Assembly: GCA_949751835.1 (NCBI GenBank)
Contig: CATKHK010000053.1
Location: 1-64,000 of the forward strand
Length of the DNA stretch: 64,000 bases
Direction of reading: 5' to 3'
Source: Blepharisma japonicum
Taxonomy: Eukaryota; Ciliophora; Heterotrichea; Heterotrichida; Blepharismidae
The notes below the pieces were generated by a model, which searched no databases, was not told the DNA's origin, and was given only the letters and a program-made list of their open reading frames with translations. The position numbers and the translations under genes were made by a program. The stretch's first letter is position 1, and each line of letters opens with the position of its first letter. Positions 1 to 10,740 of the stretch are shown in pieces.

Positions 1-520
1 TTGATATGATCCTCAACTTCAAAAGCATTTGTTAGCTCTTCAGGAAAAACTGGCATCGCAATATTATAATTATCTACCGAAATGATGGTTCAGAATAATT
101 GCATAATTTCATTCTTAGTTTATACTTAATTGAGTAAATATTAGGTCTTTGAGAGCTATTAAACGAATGACTTAAGCTATAAATTATTGTAGCAACAAAT
201 ATGAAGGCAAATGATCTTTTAAGTCTTATAGTTTAAAGGTAAAAATGGTTCAATTTTGACTTCAAATTCTTTAAGTTCAATAGCTTTGTGATTGAACCTG
301 CCTTTGTGAGCAGGCTGAGAGCTGGAGAATATTTAATTTTAAAATAACCTTTAAGGCAATGTAAAACTGGAGTTTAGATGAACAAAACAGTTTTTATCAC
401 CAATAGTAGAATGGGCTGTGCTTTAAATTGTATTTGATAATTTAAGAATTCAACACGTCAAGTAATAAAATCGATTTCAGAAGAGTAATATAGTCACTAA
501 GTTCAGCTATATCTGACAAA

Positions 521-2779
521 ATGCTGAACTCTTTGATTACTTTATCTCTAGAAAAACCTCAAAAATATCTCGGAAAATGTGGGATCATCCCGACAATATT
601 GCAAAAGCACTAGAAGTAATTAATAAAGCAGGATTAGCCCAAAGAAGCCTGCCTCAGAAAATGGAATATCTTTATTCCCTGGAAAATATAAAAGACAGAG
701 CAATAAATCTTGTTGTGGATCAGCATGAAGTACAGCATTATCTAAAAGACCTAATTTTGAACTCAGAAAGATGTGCAGTAATGCTGGAGAGATGGTGTGG
801 GCAAGGAATAATTACTCGTTGAGGAAAAAAGCAGATTTACTTGTAGGCCACCTCAATAAAAGAAAGCTGCAAGACTTGTATTTCTTAGCCTCTGATTTTG
901 AAAAGCTTAAAGAAAAATCCATTGAAAAACTCAGCTGCAGGAACTACTCAAGAACGAATCATCAAAATATTGGCTGCTTGAAGATGATATAAAAAAAGAA
1001 GCATGACTTGGAAATAGTATTCAAATTCTGAATCTGAGCTCCAAAGACTTATAATAGAAGCTGATAATTTAAAAAGCAAATTAAGTGCTGCCACTAATGA
1101 AAATTTAGATTTAAAATCAGAAACTCAAATATTGAGTCTAAAAAGTAGTGATTTAGAGAAAAGGCTCTTAGCTGTAACTAACAGAAGTTTAAGTTTGCAA
1201 ATGAAAATTGAAGAATTCAACAATCGAATAAACAGCTTAGAAAGTAAGAAAAAGATTTAAATGATGAAAATAATAATCTCAAAAAAAAGTGAAGTCACTT
1301 GAAGAGCAAATACGCATTTCTAAAGAGGAAAATTCAATATTTCAATAGAAATTTTTAGCGTTGCTCTCAGAACAGAAGAAATTAGAGGAAAAATTGTTAG
1401 ACTCATCAAAAGAAAATGAATATTATATATTGTAAATAGCACAACTTGATGCAAAAGTAAAAGAGCTACAAGGCAGCTTGGTATTATTGGAGGAGGACAA
1501 TCGAATTTTTGAAGGACTCATAATGAAGCTGAAAGAAGAGATAAATGAAAAAGATTCTCAGATTGATCAGCTAAATAATGGAAATAAAGCACTTGAAAAG
1601 GAAATTTCGGCTGTGAAACTTCATCTTGAAAATGAAATTCAGTCGAATAAAATCTTAGCAAAGAACAATCGAATTTTTGAAGGATACACAAAGAAGATGA
1701 ATGAAGAGATAAATGAAAAAGATTCTCAGATTGATCAGCTAAATAATGGAAATAAAGCACTTGAAAATAAAATTTCGGATATAAAATTTCTTCTTGAAAA
1801 TGAAATTCAGTCGAATAAAGTCTTAGCAGAGAGCAATCGAATTTAAACACCAAGAAGAGATTGACAAAGTTGCCCAATACTTCGAGAAAGTCAAGGACTC
1901 TGAGCTGCAGAGTTGTAAGGAAGTCTTAGAAAAAGAAAAGATTTCAATCATCGGAAAATTCAGCATTGTTATTGCTGCAATCAAAAACGTAAATAGTGTC
2001 AAAAACTCTGTTTTTGGCAAACTAAAAGCAGATATGAATACTATTAGAGACAATTTACTGCAAGTTCAAGATTTTGTATATGATTTTCTCACAAAAGAAA
2101 TGAAAAATCTAATCGACCAAATAGAATATATGAACTCGAAAACAAAATTGATACTGATTGGTATGCTAATCAAAGCAAATTAAAGTTTGAATCTGCAGCT
2201 GAAGAGACCAAGGAAAATTTATTGAGGTTTAAAGAGCAATGTGCTGAAGGTCTTAAAGAGCATCGCAATATGGGGAAATATGAACTTGAGTCATTCGAAA
2301 AAAGGAAAAATGCTTTAGCTACACATGCAGAGTCGCTAGACAGAATTAGTTTTGCTTTTAATGTATTTAAAAATGAGCTTGACACTTCTCCGCATCAATA
2401 TGACGAAAAACACTCAGAATTTTTTGATAAGGAATCTGAACAAATTCTCCATGAAAGATCTAAGCTATTGATTCACAGAGACCTTAAAATTACTGCAGAC
2501 TCTTCCACTTTTACCCTTAGAAAAGAAAAATTTCAACGCTCAAAATAATTCAATCGCGTCTTCTAAATAAATTTTAGAAGAGTTGATGGACAATCGATAC
2601 GAGCTGGAAATGAGACATTTGAAATAGAAAATAGTATGATTGGCCAAGTACTCACTTCTGGCACTAGGTCTTGAATCCATTCTAATGTATACTCCCATAC
2701 TCAAATTATGTACCGGCTCGCACGTGGGGAAGTTTTAACGTGTGGAGCCAAATTCAAAAATCACATTTCTTTTGCTTAA
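521..2779 (+). pseudogene. Coiled-coil protein gene, disrupted
   Basis: Long heptad-rich coding stretches fill this interval, but they lie in several frames with in-frame TAA and TAG codons. Repeats are visible: a block starting with IFEG and containing KDSQIDQLNNGNKALE occurs twice (about 1505-1660 and 1675-1845). Before it is a helical region (WDHPDNIAKALEVINKAGL, from 577). After the coil comes a compact non-coil end in one frame with a TGA read as Trp (SGTRSWIHSNVYSHTQ) that stops at TAA 2777-2779. At least five one-base frame changes are needed, mostly in A-rich runs, and no 15-16 nt GT-AG intron explains them. B-box/TRIM-like or other scaffold proteins have this shape, but I recognise no family. 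The start is uncertain, because coding-like sequence also runs upstream of 577 with stops. It is either a decaying gene or a poorly assembled one. Confidence 0.55.
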
Positions 2780-3004
2780 TTGCTTAAATCATAATTTAAT
2801 ACGGGGTTTTCATCTTGATATTAATCCAACTAAGTATTAACCAAGATGATCTCTAAATTATGACAGAAGAGATTTCAGAGTCTCTGTCTATCTTATTTTA
2901 TATATGCAAACTTCTCACAAGCTGGCTTTCAATTCATTATTTTAGGACTCTTACATTTTCAAACTTTTAATTCATATTTAAAGCATTCTACAATTTATTA
3001 ATAA

Positions 3005-6000
3005 ATGTCAAATCAAGATCATCTCTATTCACGCTCTATTGCTGCTATCGGTATGGCTACTCAAAAAAAGCTCTTCACCTTACGCGTTTTAGTTTCTGGA
3101 CTCCGTGGGGTTGGTCTTGAAGTCGCTAAAAACTTAATATTAACTGGCCTCAATACAGTCACTTTGCATTATGATTCTATAATTTCTCTCTCCGATTTAG
3201 GGACCAATTTTTTCATAAATGAATCCCCCCATATCAGCCAAAACCGAGCTGAATCAGTCATCTCCAAGCTTCAAGCACTCAATCCAAATGTCTCAGTAAA
3301 TATCCACAGAGGAGAAATTACTCAAGAAGTCATTTCTCAACACTCATTAGTCCTTCTCACTGAAAATGATAGCGCCACACTTATAAGAGTTAACTCTATT
3401 AGCCGAAACTTAAGTCCTCAGGTCGGATTTGTATCTGTCGAAACATGGGGGACAGCTGGGCACGTTTTTGTAGATTTTGGGGATAATTTTGAAATTTCCG
3501 ATAAAAATGGATTAGCCTTAAGAATGTATATACTTGGTTGGGAATATAAGCAAAAGCAATCCTGGGGTTGTGGAGCTAAATGATAAGGATAAACATTGGC
3601 TTCAGGATGGAGACTATATAAAGTTCAAAGAAGTCGAAGGAATGACTCCTTTTAATGATGGCAGAGAACGAAAGGTCACTTATATTGACCCGCAGAGCTT
3701 TTCTATAGATGAAGATACCACAGATTACCCTGATTATATAAAATATGGGACAGTTGAAGAAGTAAGAAAACCTTTCCATTATGATTTCCGGCCTTATGAA
3801 ATTTCTATTAAAAATCCTGAAGAATTAAAGCCTTTTATGCATGTTGATTACTTAAAAGAAAACAGACCTGCCAATTTACATTTAGCCGTGCTTGCTATCA
3901 GAAAATTCCAAGAAATCCATAATGAGGACCACGCAAATCTTTGTGTGACTTATGCAAGAGAAATTAATGAAGCCTCAGAAGACTTTTCATTAGAAACAAT
4001 TGATGAATCTGTCATTAAAAACGTCTCAAAATACGCAAGGCTGCAAATTTCTCCAATCACATCAATATTTGGCGGAATTGCAGCTCAAGAAGTCATAAAA
4101 TTCACAGGAAAATTTACCCCAATCCAGCTATGGCTACATATGGACTGGTTTGAGCTAATTCAGCCATCTGCAAGTATTTCTGACTCAAGATATCACGATC
4201 TCCAAGCAATTATAGGAGAAGAAGGACTAAACAAGCTTAAGTCAGCCAATTTATTTATGGTCGGATCTGGTGCTTTAGGCTGCAAATTTTTAAAGCTTTT
4301 TGCATTATCCGGAGTTTGCTGTGGGACTGGAGATCTTACAGCCACTGACGACGATAATGTAGAAATCTCCAATTTGACAAGGCAGTTTTTATTCAATATT
4401 ACCAATGTAGGTCAATCCAAAAGTGAATGTGCCACAAAGATAGCGAAAATTATGAACCCAGAAATAAATGTCACTGCTTTGAAAAACAGAGCTTGCCCAG
4501 AAACAGAAAACTTGTTCAATGATAGGTTTTGGAGAAATTAAATGAAGTTTTTGGGGCTGTTGATAATGCCAGTGCACGAATTTTTATTGACCAAAAATGT
4601 GTTTATTACAAAAAGCCACTTTTTGAAAGCGGAACAGAAGGGACAAAAGCAAACTCCCAAGCAATCATTCCATATCTGACCCAAAGCTATGAAGATACCC
4701 CACAGCCAACAGAAACGAAAGCTAATTCATGCACTTTGAAGCATTATCCATATGAAATTTCTCATTGTATTGATTGGTCAAGAGAAAAATTGTCAGATTT
4801 CTTTACCTCTGGCCCTGATGAGCTGAATAAATATTTAGAAAACCCAGAGGCTTATTTACAAAAATTAGGAAGTATTGGGCATTTTGATATGCAGATAGCC
4901 CAGTTAAAGCTGCTAAAAGAATTTTTAGAACTTTCTGGGATAAGCAGCTTTGATGATTGTATTGTAATAGCAAGCCATAAGTTTAATGAGCTTTTTTATG
5001 AAGAAATAAGGTCTTTACTACATCAATGTCCGCCCAGCACAAAAGACAAGGATGGTAAAGATCTTTGGACAGGGACCAGGAGGCTGCCTGAGCCTTGTAT
5101 TTTTGACACAGAAAAAGAAAATCATATAGGCTTTATAGAATCCTAAGCAAATTTACTAGCCTTTAACCTTAATATCCCTCAGAATAGAGACAGAAATTAC
5201 ATAAAAGAAATTGAGTCTAAAGTTCAGGTTAAGGAATTTATCCCAAGAAAAATTAAAATAGATGATAATGAAGAGCAGCGGTCTGCATCAGAAGCTGAAA
5301 TTGAATTAAAAGAAGAACTAATAAGCTGGCTCAAAGGATTTTCATTAGAAAATATCAAGCCTATGACCCCAATTTCCTTTGAAAAAGATGATGACAGCAA
5401 TTTTCATATCGATTTTATCCACAATGCTTCAAGTTTAAGGGCAAATAACTACCGAATTTCTACTATAGAAAGACACCAAACCAAGGTAATCGCTGGAAAA
5501 ATAATCCCAGCCCTCGCAACAACCACTGCAATTATTGCTGGAATTGTGGTCGCTGAGTTTATTAAATATACTCTTGGGCTTGAAATAGAGAAAATGAGGG
5601 ATTGCTTTATGAACTTGGCCATTTCTTATTTTTCCTTTCTCGAACCTCAGCCTGCAATAATGATTAAATCTGTAGATTATGATGAAACTTCAGCAGGTCC
5701 TAAGAAAGCGTATAATGATGGCTTTACCAAATGGGATGAAATTGTAGTGGATGGGCCTTGCACGATAGAAGAATTAATTGAGAACTTAAAAGAAAAATAC
5801 AAGATTTCTGCAATACAGATTGGTTGTGGTACTAAATGTCTGTTTAATAAATATATGGCAGGTAATAAAGATGAAATACTCAAGAAAGAAGTTTATGAGC
5901 TATATAGAGAAATTAGTGAAGACAAAACAGATGGAAAAACTTCAGTTTGTCTTATCTTATATGCAGTCTCAGCAGAAGATAGGACTCATATGACGTTTCC

Positions 6001-6028
6001 GCCTTTGAAATACATTTTCAGCCATTAA
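3005..6028 (+). pseudogene. UBA1: Ubiquitin-activating enzyme E1, near-complete but interrupted
   Basis: This is the E1 that adenylates ubiquitin and passes it as a thioester to E2 enzymes. The whole architecture is present: inactive adenylation half (RSIAAIGMATQKKL, GLRGVGLEVAKNLIL), first catalytic half (SPITSIFGGIAAQEV), active adenylation domain with nucleotide motif GSGALGCKFLK, catalytic cysteine in SCTLKHYP (TGC 4730-4732), FEKDDDSNFHIDFIHNAS, RHQTKVIAGKIIPALATTTA, and the C-terminal ubiquitin-fold domain to TAA 6026-6028. Three lesions remain: a one-base shift near 3535, a one-base loss near 4525 in a TTTTGGAG run, and an in-frame TAA at 5144-5146. A 25-nt GT-AG intron could be drawn at 3526-3550, but it would delete residues conserved in E1s (ISKSNPGVV), so an indel fits better. 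Conservation is otherwise very high, so decay is recent or the breaks are assembly errors. Confidence 0.9.
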
Positions 6029-6316
6029 ATTTTAATTAATTTCCGTAAAGCTGAACTTAAGATTTAATACGTCTGAATAAATGGTTTAGTTAATTTTTAA
6101 TCATTGAGAGCTTCATAAATAGAGGTCAACTAATAAATATTTTATTTAATAATTAGGCTGATTTTTTGTATATTTATTATATATCTATATAAAATAATTG
6201 TAGAAACTATATGAAAATTCTAAAAAACCAAAATTACTAAAATTGTGTGCTAATATTTGCTTAGCACTTTAACAGATTATCTTAATTTAATTAGCAAAAT
6301 ATATTAATATTAATAA

Positions 6317-7059
6317 TTAATTACTATCTTCAGATGATAACATAGCTTTGAATATTTGTTTTTCTTTGTTTTTAACCCTTGCTACTTTTTAGTTGAGCTC
6401 TCTCAGCAACTCTTGTGCTTCAACATTACTTGAATCTTGCTCAAGAATTTTCTATACTTCTTTTCTGCAGTCATCAATTAAATCTCTTTTAAAAAATACT
6501 TGAGCCCTCCTAAATAGCGCTTTAGGATGATTCGGCTGGACTCTTAAAGCTTGCCCTGCATGTGTTAATGCTTCATCTAACTCATCCATATGGAATTTTG
6601 CCAACGACATATTTAGATTCAAAGTCAATTCCAGTTCTTTGAATTTATCTTCTTCAGAAGGATTTTCTGAGAAAGTGTAGTCTAATTGTACTAACCCTTG
6701 CCTATAATGAAACGCAGCTTTGGAATAATTTTTCTCCTTGAAGGCATCGTTTCCTTGCTTTTTAAATATCGAAGCAGTTTTCAGCTTTTCTGAATTGGGT
6801 CTTTCATATAATTGAATTTCTTTTCCGTGGTTTTTAGAGCACGATGTTTTGGGATATTCCTCTTTTTTCTTTTCTTCTTCCTCTTGTCTGCTTTGAACTC
6901 TTCCCACTTTTTATAATCTGTTAAGCCAATTTTTCTTCCTGGACCTTCGACAGGCTCCCTGGGTTCTCGCTCAATTACTGGCTCTTCTTTTTGTGGCTTA
7001 GGATTTATTAGATCTAGTACTCTTGTGGCAAAATCTCTTACGTAAATTTGAGTTATCAT
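6317..7059 (-). pseudogene. TPR protein, SPAG1/RPAP3-like, interrupted
   Basis: The N-terminal part has DYKKWEEFKADK, a motif resembling the DYxxWDKF segment before the TPRs of SPAG1/RPAP3-type dynein-assembly and R2TP cofactors. Three TPR helices pairs follow (KKQGNDAFKEKNYSKAAFHY, LNLNMSLAKFHMDELDEAL, PNHPKALFRRAQVFFKRDL), then a typical charged C-terminal helix. Such proteins act as Hsp90/Hsp70 co-chaperones in axonemal dynein preassembly; that role is inferred. One frame change lies in an AAG-rich run near 6870. The last TPR helix is crossed by TAG (6452-6454), then TAA 67 bases on, yet clear coding sequence continues to TAA 6317-6319. The stops sit where glutamine would be natural, which keeps readthrough or an odd code as a minor alternative to decay. 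Confidence 0.7.
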
Positions 7060-7086
7060 GGATTTTATATTACGGAAAATATAATT

Positions 7087-7423
7087 ATGACCAAAAGTTC
7101 AGGAAGTCCTGATGATGTCAAAAAGTTCGAATTGAAAAAGATTTTATAGAAAGTTATTGATGATCCAACAGTGGATTTTGAGATTCTCTTCTTTGCATTT
7201 TATATGCCCTTCAATCTTAATTTTTTTAGTGCAATAAAAATACTTCCACACTTCCTCAATTACTTAGAGAAGTCTGGAAAGCTTTCTTGATGCTCTGGCT
7301 TTTTTCCCCAAAATATGAGAAAAATAGCCATTTTTTGGGCAGAGTCTGGCTCTAAGGTATCAATATCAATCAGAGAAGATTGCTCTTGAAGAAATCCAGG
7401 CTTTTAGAAAAGGCTTGCTGTAA
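7087..7423 (+). pseudogene. Small unknown gene, interrupted
   Basis: From ATG 7087 the reading frame gives about 60 residues (MTKSSGSPDDVKKFELKK, then FEILFFAFYMPFNLNFFSAI), crossing one TAG. After a one-base shift near 7277 a second coding stretch follows (FLDALAFFPKIW, ALRYQYQSEKIALEEIQAF) with one TGA read as Trp and one TAG, ending at TAA 7421-7423. I do not recognise the family. The product would be about 110 residues, partly hydrophobic and otherwise helical. It is divergent from the TPR gene, with only 27 bp between the two ATGs, so the two may share a promoter. Confidence 0.35.
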
Positions 7424-7486
7424 TAATTAATTTTTTAAATTTAAATAATCTAGGTGAGCAATGGTATATAAAAGCTTTAACGAAAT

Positions 7487-8233
7487 TTACTTAATTGAGA
7501 TTGGCTTAGAATATTTAGCAATAGTGCTATTAAGTAAAGTTGAATTTTCAAGATCCATATCTCCTATACCTTGCTTTAATGATAAATATATTTTTGCTGT
7601 GTCTGCGATCCCAACTTTCAATCAAAAGTTCAAAATCAGATCAATTGTATCTCTAAAAATATCCGCAGAATGATTTGGCCACGAATTATTTACAATATCT
7701 ATTAAATCTTTGAATTCTTCAATAAAATCGTGGCTATTAGCTTCTAGCTCTGGAATATCAGTCTCCAATTTTCTCATACTGATTTGTGAGATGTAAGGAA
7801 GATTCACAAATTCATTATAATTATTTTGGTAGAGTTTTCCATAATAACTATGAAAAATTTTGGTTTCGTCTTTTGATTTTATGACTATTGCTGAATTCAG
7901 CCATTTTCCTTGTCTGTACCTTGCAGATTCTTCTTCAGACGATACAGATCGGTGGTACATTTTATGGACGTCGCATTTTCTCATGTCTCTTACCGAAAAA
8001 CTTTTGATGCAATCATGATTAAAATAGAATATGTCACCTATATCAAGGTCTGGAGTTTGAGACTTTGGAAGAGGATTTTCTTGAAGAGATTGAAGAAGAT
8101 CTGAGTACTCTTTTCTATTTTGGTAGGCTATATAAGCAAATCCTCCATAAACTGATAGAAAACTTGCCCCTCCGATAATTAGGACTCTTGCAAGCTTTTT
8201 TGTGTAATTTGCTAAACTGAAAATATAAAGCAC
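7487..8233 (-). CDS. Membrane-anchored protein, possible papain-like (NlpC/LRAT-type) fold
   Basis: Intact 248-residue frame with one TGA as Trp (LILNFWLKVG) and no TAA/TAG until the stop at 7487-7489. Residues about 12-38 form one hydrophobic segment (LIIGGASFLSVYGGFAYIAY), so it is probably anchored with the bulk on one side. The DIGDIFYFNHDC stretch followed by a hydrophobic strand (SAIVIKSKDETKIFHSY) and an R-L strand recalls permuted papain-fold enzymes, but the expected histidine before the strand is replaced by Asn-Ser, so catalysis is doubtful and the assignment weak. It is the only unbroken gene among damaged neighbours in the first 10 kb. Confidence 0.6.
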
Positions 8234-8326
8234 CTTTATTTACATAAAATTTTTTCAATATTATTTGTCATTTTACCAATAGATACCTCGGAAAGCAAAA
8301 TCACTCTAAAAATTAATTAATAATTT

Positions 8327-9245
8327 ATGGCAACTGAGAGAAATAGTCCTCTTTATTTAAGAAACGAGCATGCCCATATTATTTCTCCAATTTTGGAAAC
8401 GAAAGATAACATTCATTTCCCAGAAATCAAGTCTCCAGGCATTCAGCCTTCATTTATCACTCAAAACGACGAGTCCTGACAAAGTGGTAAAAAGGACGCT
8501 ATTTCTTTGCAAAGGAAAATTGATTTTTTTTCTAACTGAAATTGAAGACAGATTGGAAAGCATCCGAAAATCCCCTCACAACGATAATTCATTTTACAGA
8601 CAATTTAATGATAATTCATTATACAGCAATCCTTCTCCCACTAATTTTTCTGATATTTCACTTAGGCACATTTCAGTTTACCCCAACATTAAAAAATCCG
8701 CCTATTTCACCTTTAAAAATCCAAGGAAAAATATTGAGGAAAGTTAAAGAAAAAATTGAAAAGAAAAAATCAATTGAAAATTTAATGAGATCTACTAATA
8801 AATTTACTCAGGATACTGAAAAAAATGAAGGATTAATAGAAGATCTCCGAAAAGAATTACAAAACGCTAAAACTCCATTAATAGAAAGCTTATATAGTGA
8901 AATTCAAAGCAAAGAAAATGCTTATGATGCATATCGGAAATATGGCCGATCTAAAAATGAATATGATGAAGACTCCTCTTTATCAGTTTTCAGTAAAAAA
9001 TGTACTGAAGAACAAATCCCTCCGCTTCCAGTGCTCGCACATGCTAAAGAGCATTCTTTAATATAAAATCGCTATAAAATGAATGACCAGCTCTGCAGAG
9101 CAATAAGTGACTTTATAAAAACAATGAAAAATTTAATGCAAATCCATTTGGATGAATGCGGGATTTCTGATCAAGGAGGCGCAAATTTGCTTAAATATCT
9201 TCATAATAATTGCCATTCTTTACTTATTCATCATTTAGCTTTCTT
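8327..9245 (+). pseudogene. Leucine-rich-repeat protein, interrupted
   Basis: Starts at ATG 8327 (MATERNSPLYLRNEHAH) with a TGA as Trp, then moves through three frames. Frame changes fall in a run of eight T near 8530 and in A-rich sequence near 8710. A charged helical region (LIEDLRKELQNAKTPLIESL) leads across an in-frame TAA (9064-9066) into a ribonuclease-inhibitor-type LRR: LMQIHLDECGISDQGGANLL, then LKYLHNNC. After about 9245 the repeat pattern is lost. No GT-AG pair of 15-16 nt accounts for the shifts. LRR proteins of this kind are protein-interaction scaffolds; no specific role can be given. Confidence 0.5.
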
Positions 9246-9529
9246 GCTAGTGAGATCAATAATTAAGTCAGCTTTAAAACCCACTGCTCTAGTGCCAGTA
9301 TACCTTAAAATCTTTTTTGAATTACATATAGTTGGTAAATATTGCTTCCACTTTTGACTTGAGCTGTCCTTCAGAAGTGATAGAAATATTGTACGTCCAA
9401 AATGGAGTAGACTATAATTATCAGCAGATCATTCCTTTGAGTGTCTTTTAAAAAGAAGATCCAGGAAGCGATGCCTACTTCAAGACGTTGATAATTATCG
9501 CAGCATTTCCAGCATATACTTTTTTTTTA

Positions 9530-10380
9530 GCCTTAATTATAATTATAGGATTCCATATTGATATAAAAATAAAATTATCCTGCTGAAGGAACAGTAGAAG
9601 TATCAAGAAAACTTCAGACTTCTTTTTCAATACCAAATAATCATAAATTATTATATCTAATTGCATATTACAATTCATCATCTCTTCCCATTCCTCCGAA
9701 AACAATTAAATAGCTTTCAATTGAAGTCATAGAGAACCTCATTCTTGATGGGGGAGAAGTTCATTGGCCAGACACCGTTTCAAAACAAGGGATCGATAAT
9801 GACAGGTCAATTGATATTAAAGTAACTGTTGATCCACTGAATTGATATAAGCTTGAATTGACAAAAATGTTTGCTGCTGAGCTTCGTGGAGCTGTGGAAG
9901 AATTAGTGAATTTTACAGGCTCTCAGCTGCTTAAGCTTTCTAAGCTTACTCTTCAAATATCCAGGAGGTCTCCATCAGTGTTATAATTGAATCCAGAAAA
10001 AATGTAAAGAGAATCAGAATAAATCTGAAGACTATGAAATATTCTTCCAGGAGGAGAACTTGGGAATTTAAATTATATACATATAAATTTGTGTCATAAA
10101 TAAAATTTGTATCTGATCCTCCTCATACATAAATGGAATCATTATAGCAAGCCATTTCATATTGCATCAATTTTGGAGGGTTACAATTATTTGGCATCAA
10201 TGAAATACTCATATTTCCAATATCAACTCTACATATTATTTACAAATAAAGCCGATCTAGCACATAATCAGTCGTTTCTCCACCAAATATTGAGTAATAA
10301 TTTTATTATTTCATACAAAAGAGCAAGAAGCAGCAAATGTCGTTGGATCAAATTTTGAACCGCTGAAAGACAATTGTTCT
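9530..10380 (-). pseudogene. Kelch-repeat protein, interrupted
   Basis: Kelch blades are clear on the minus strand in order: SIFGGETTDYVLDRLY, then ACYNDSIYVWGGSDTN with DTNLYVYN, then PPGRIFHSLQIYSDSLYIF with LLDIWRVSLESLSSWEPV, then PRSSAANIFVNSSLYQFSG, then YLIVFGGMGRD with NNLWLFGIEKEVWSFL. Six of the blade tryptophans, including VWGG, DIW, SSWEPV, NLW and EVW, are encoded by TGA, strong support for UGA=Trp. At least two frame changes and one or more TAA interrupt it, including a TAA inside the last blade. Both termini are unclear. A beta-propeller interaction module is expected. The opposite strand is also unusually open here and can mislead. Confidence 0.65.
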
Positions 10381-10740
10381 CCCTAAATTTAATTTAATAT
10401 CAAAAATTCCAAATCGAAACTCCAAATTTCTGAAGCAATTCCTAACTTTATAGAATTTACTTTTCATATAAAAATTCTATGCATATTTTTTATGAAAATT
10501 TTTCTTAAATCCCCTTGAATTAAACAAATTTTGTAGCTCAAATTAAACGAGGAGCGAGGATGAGCAGCTTAAGATTCATTCGAAAAAAGCAATTTTTGAT
10601 AAGTTATAATTCATAGAAGTGATCCCATCGTTTTTTAGCTAATCAAGAACTAATATAGATCGTTTCTGATTGTGCTAAGCTGCATATGAGAATTTATAAA
10701 AGAATTAAATGTTTATAATTCCATTCTTTAGAGTGAAGAA
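10381..10740. other. AT-rich spacer
   Basis: About 360 bases between the kelch relic and the stop of the channel gene. I see no gene or repeat shared with the rest of the window. Confidence 0.5.

Noticed and set aside
1518-2385. Minus-strand ORFs opposite the coiled-coil gene
   Set aside because: They mirror the heptad repeats of the plus strand and have low-complexity Phe/Leu/Ser content typical of antisense frames.
3526-3550. 25-nt GT-AG intron in the E1 gene
   Set aside because: It would restore the frame but remove residues aligned with conserved E1 sequence (before SNPGVV) and is longer than all introns I could confirm; a one-base indel fits better.
9370-10370. Plus-strand gene with many stops read as Gln or Trp
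   Set aside because: The minus strand carries clear kelch repeats in the same interval, so the plus frame is most likely antisense.
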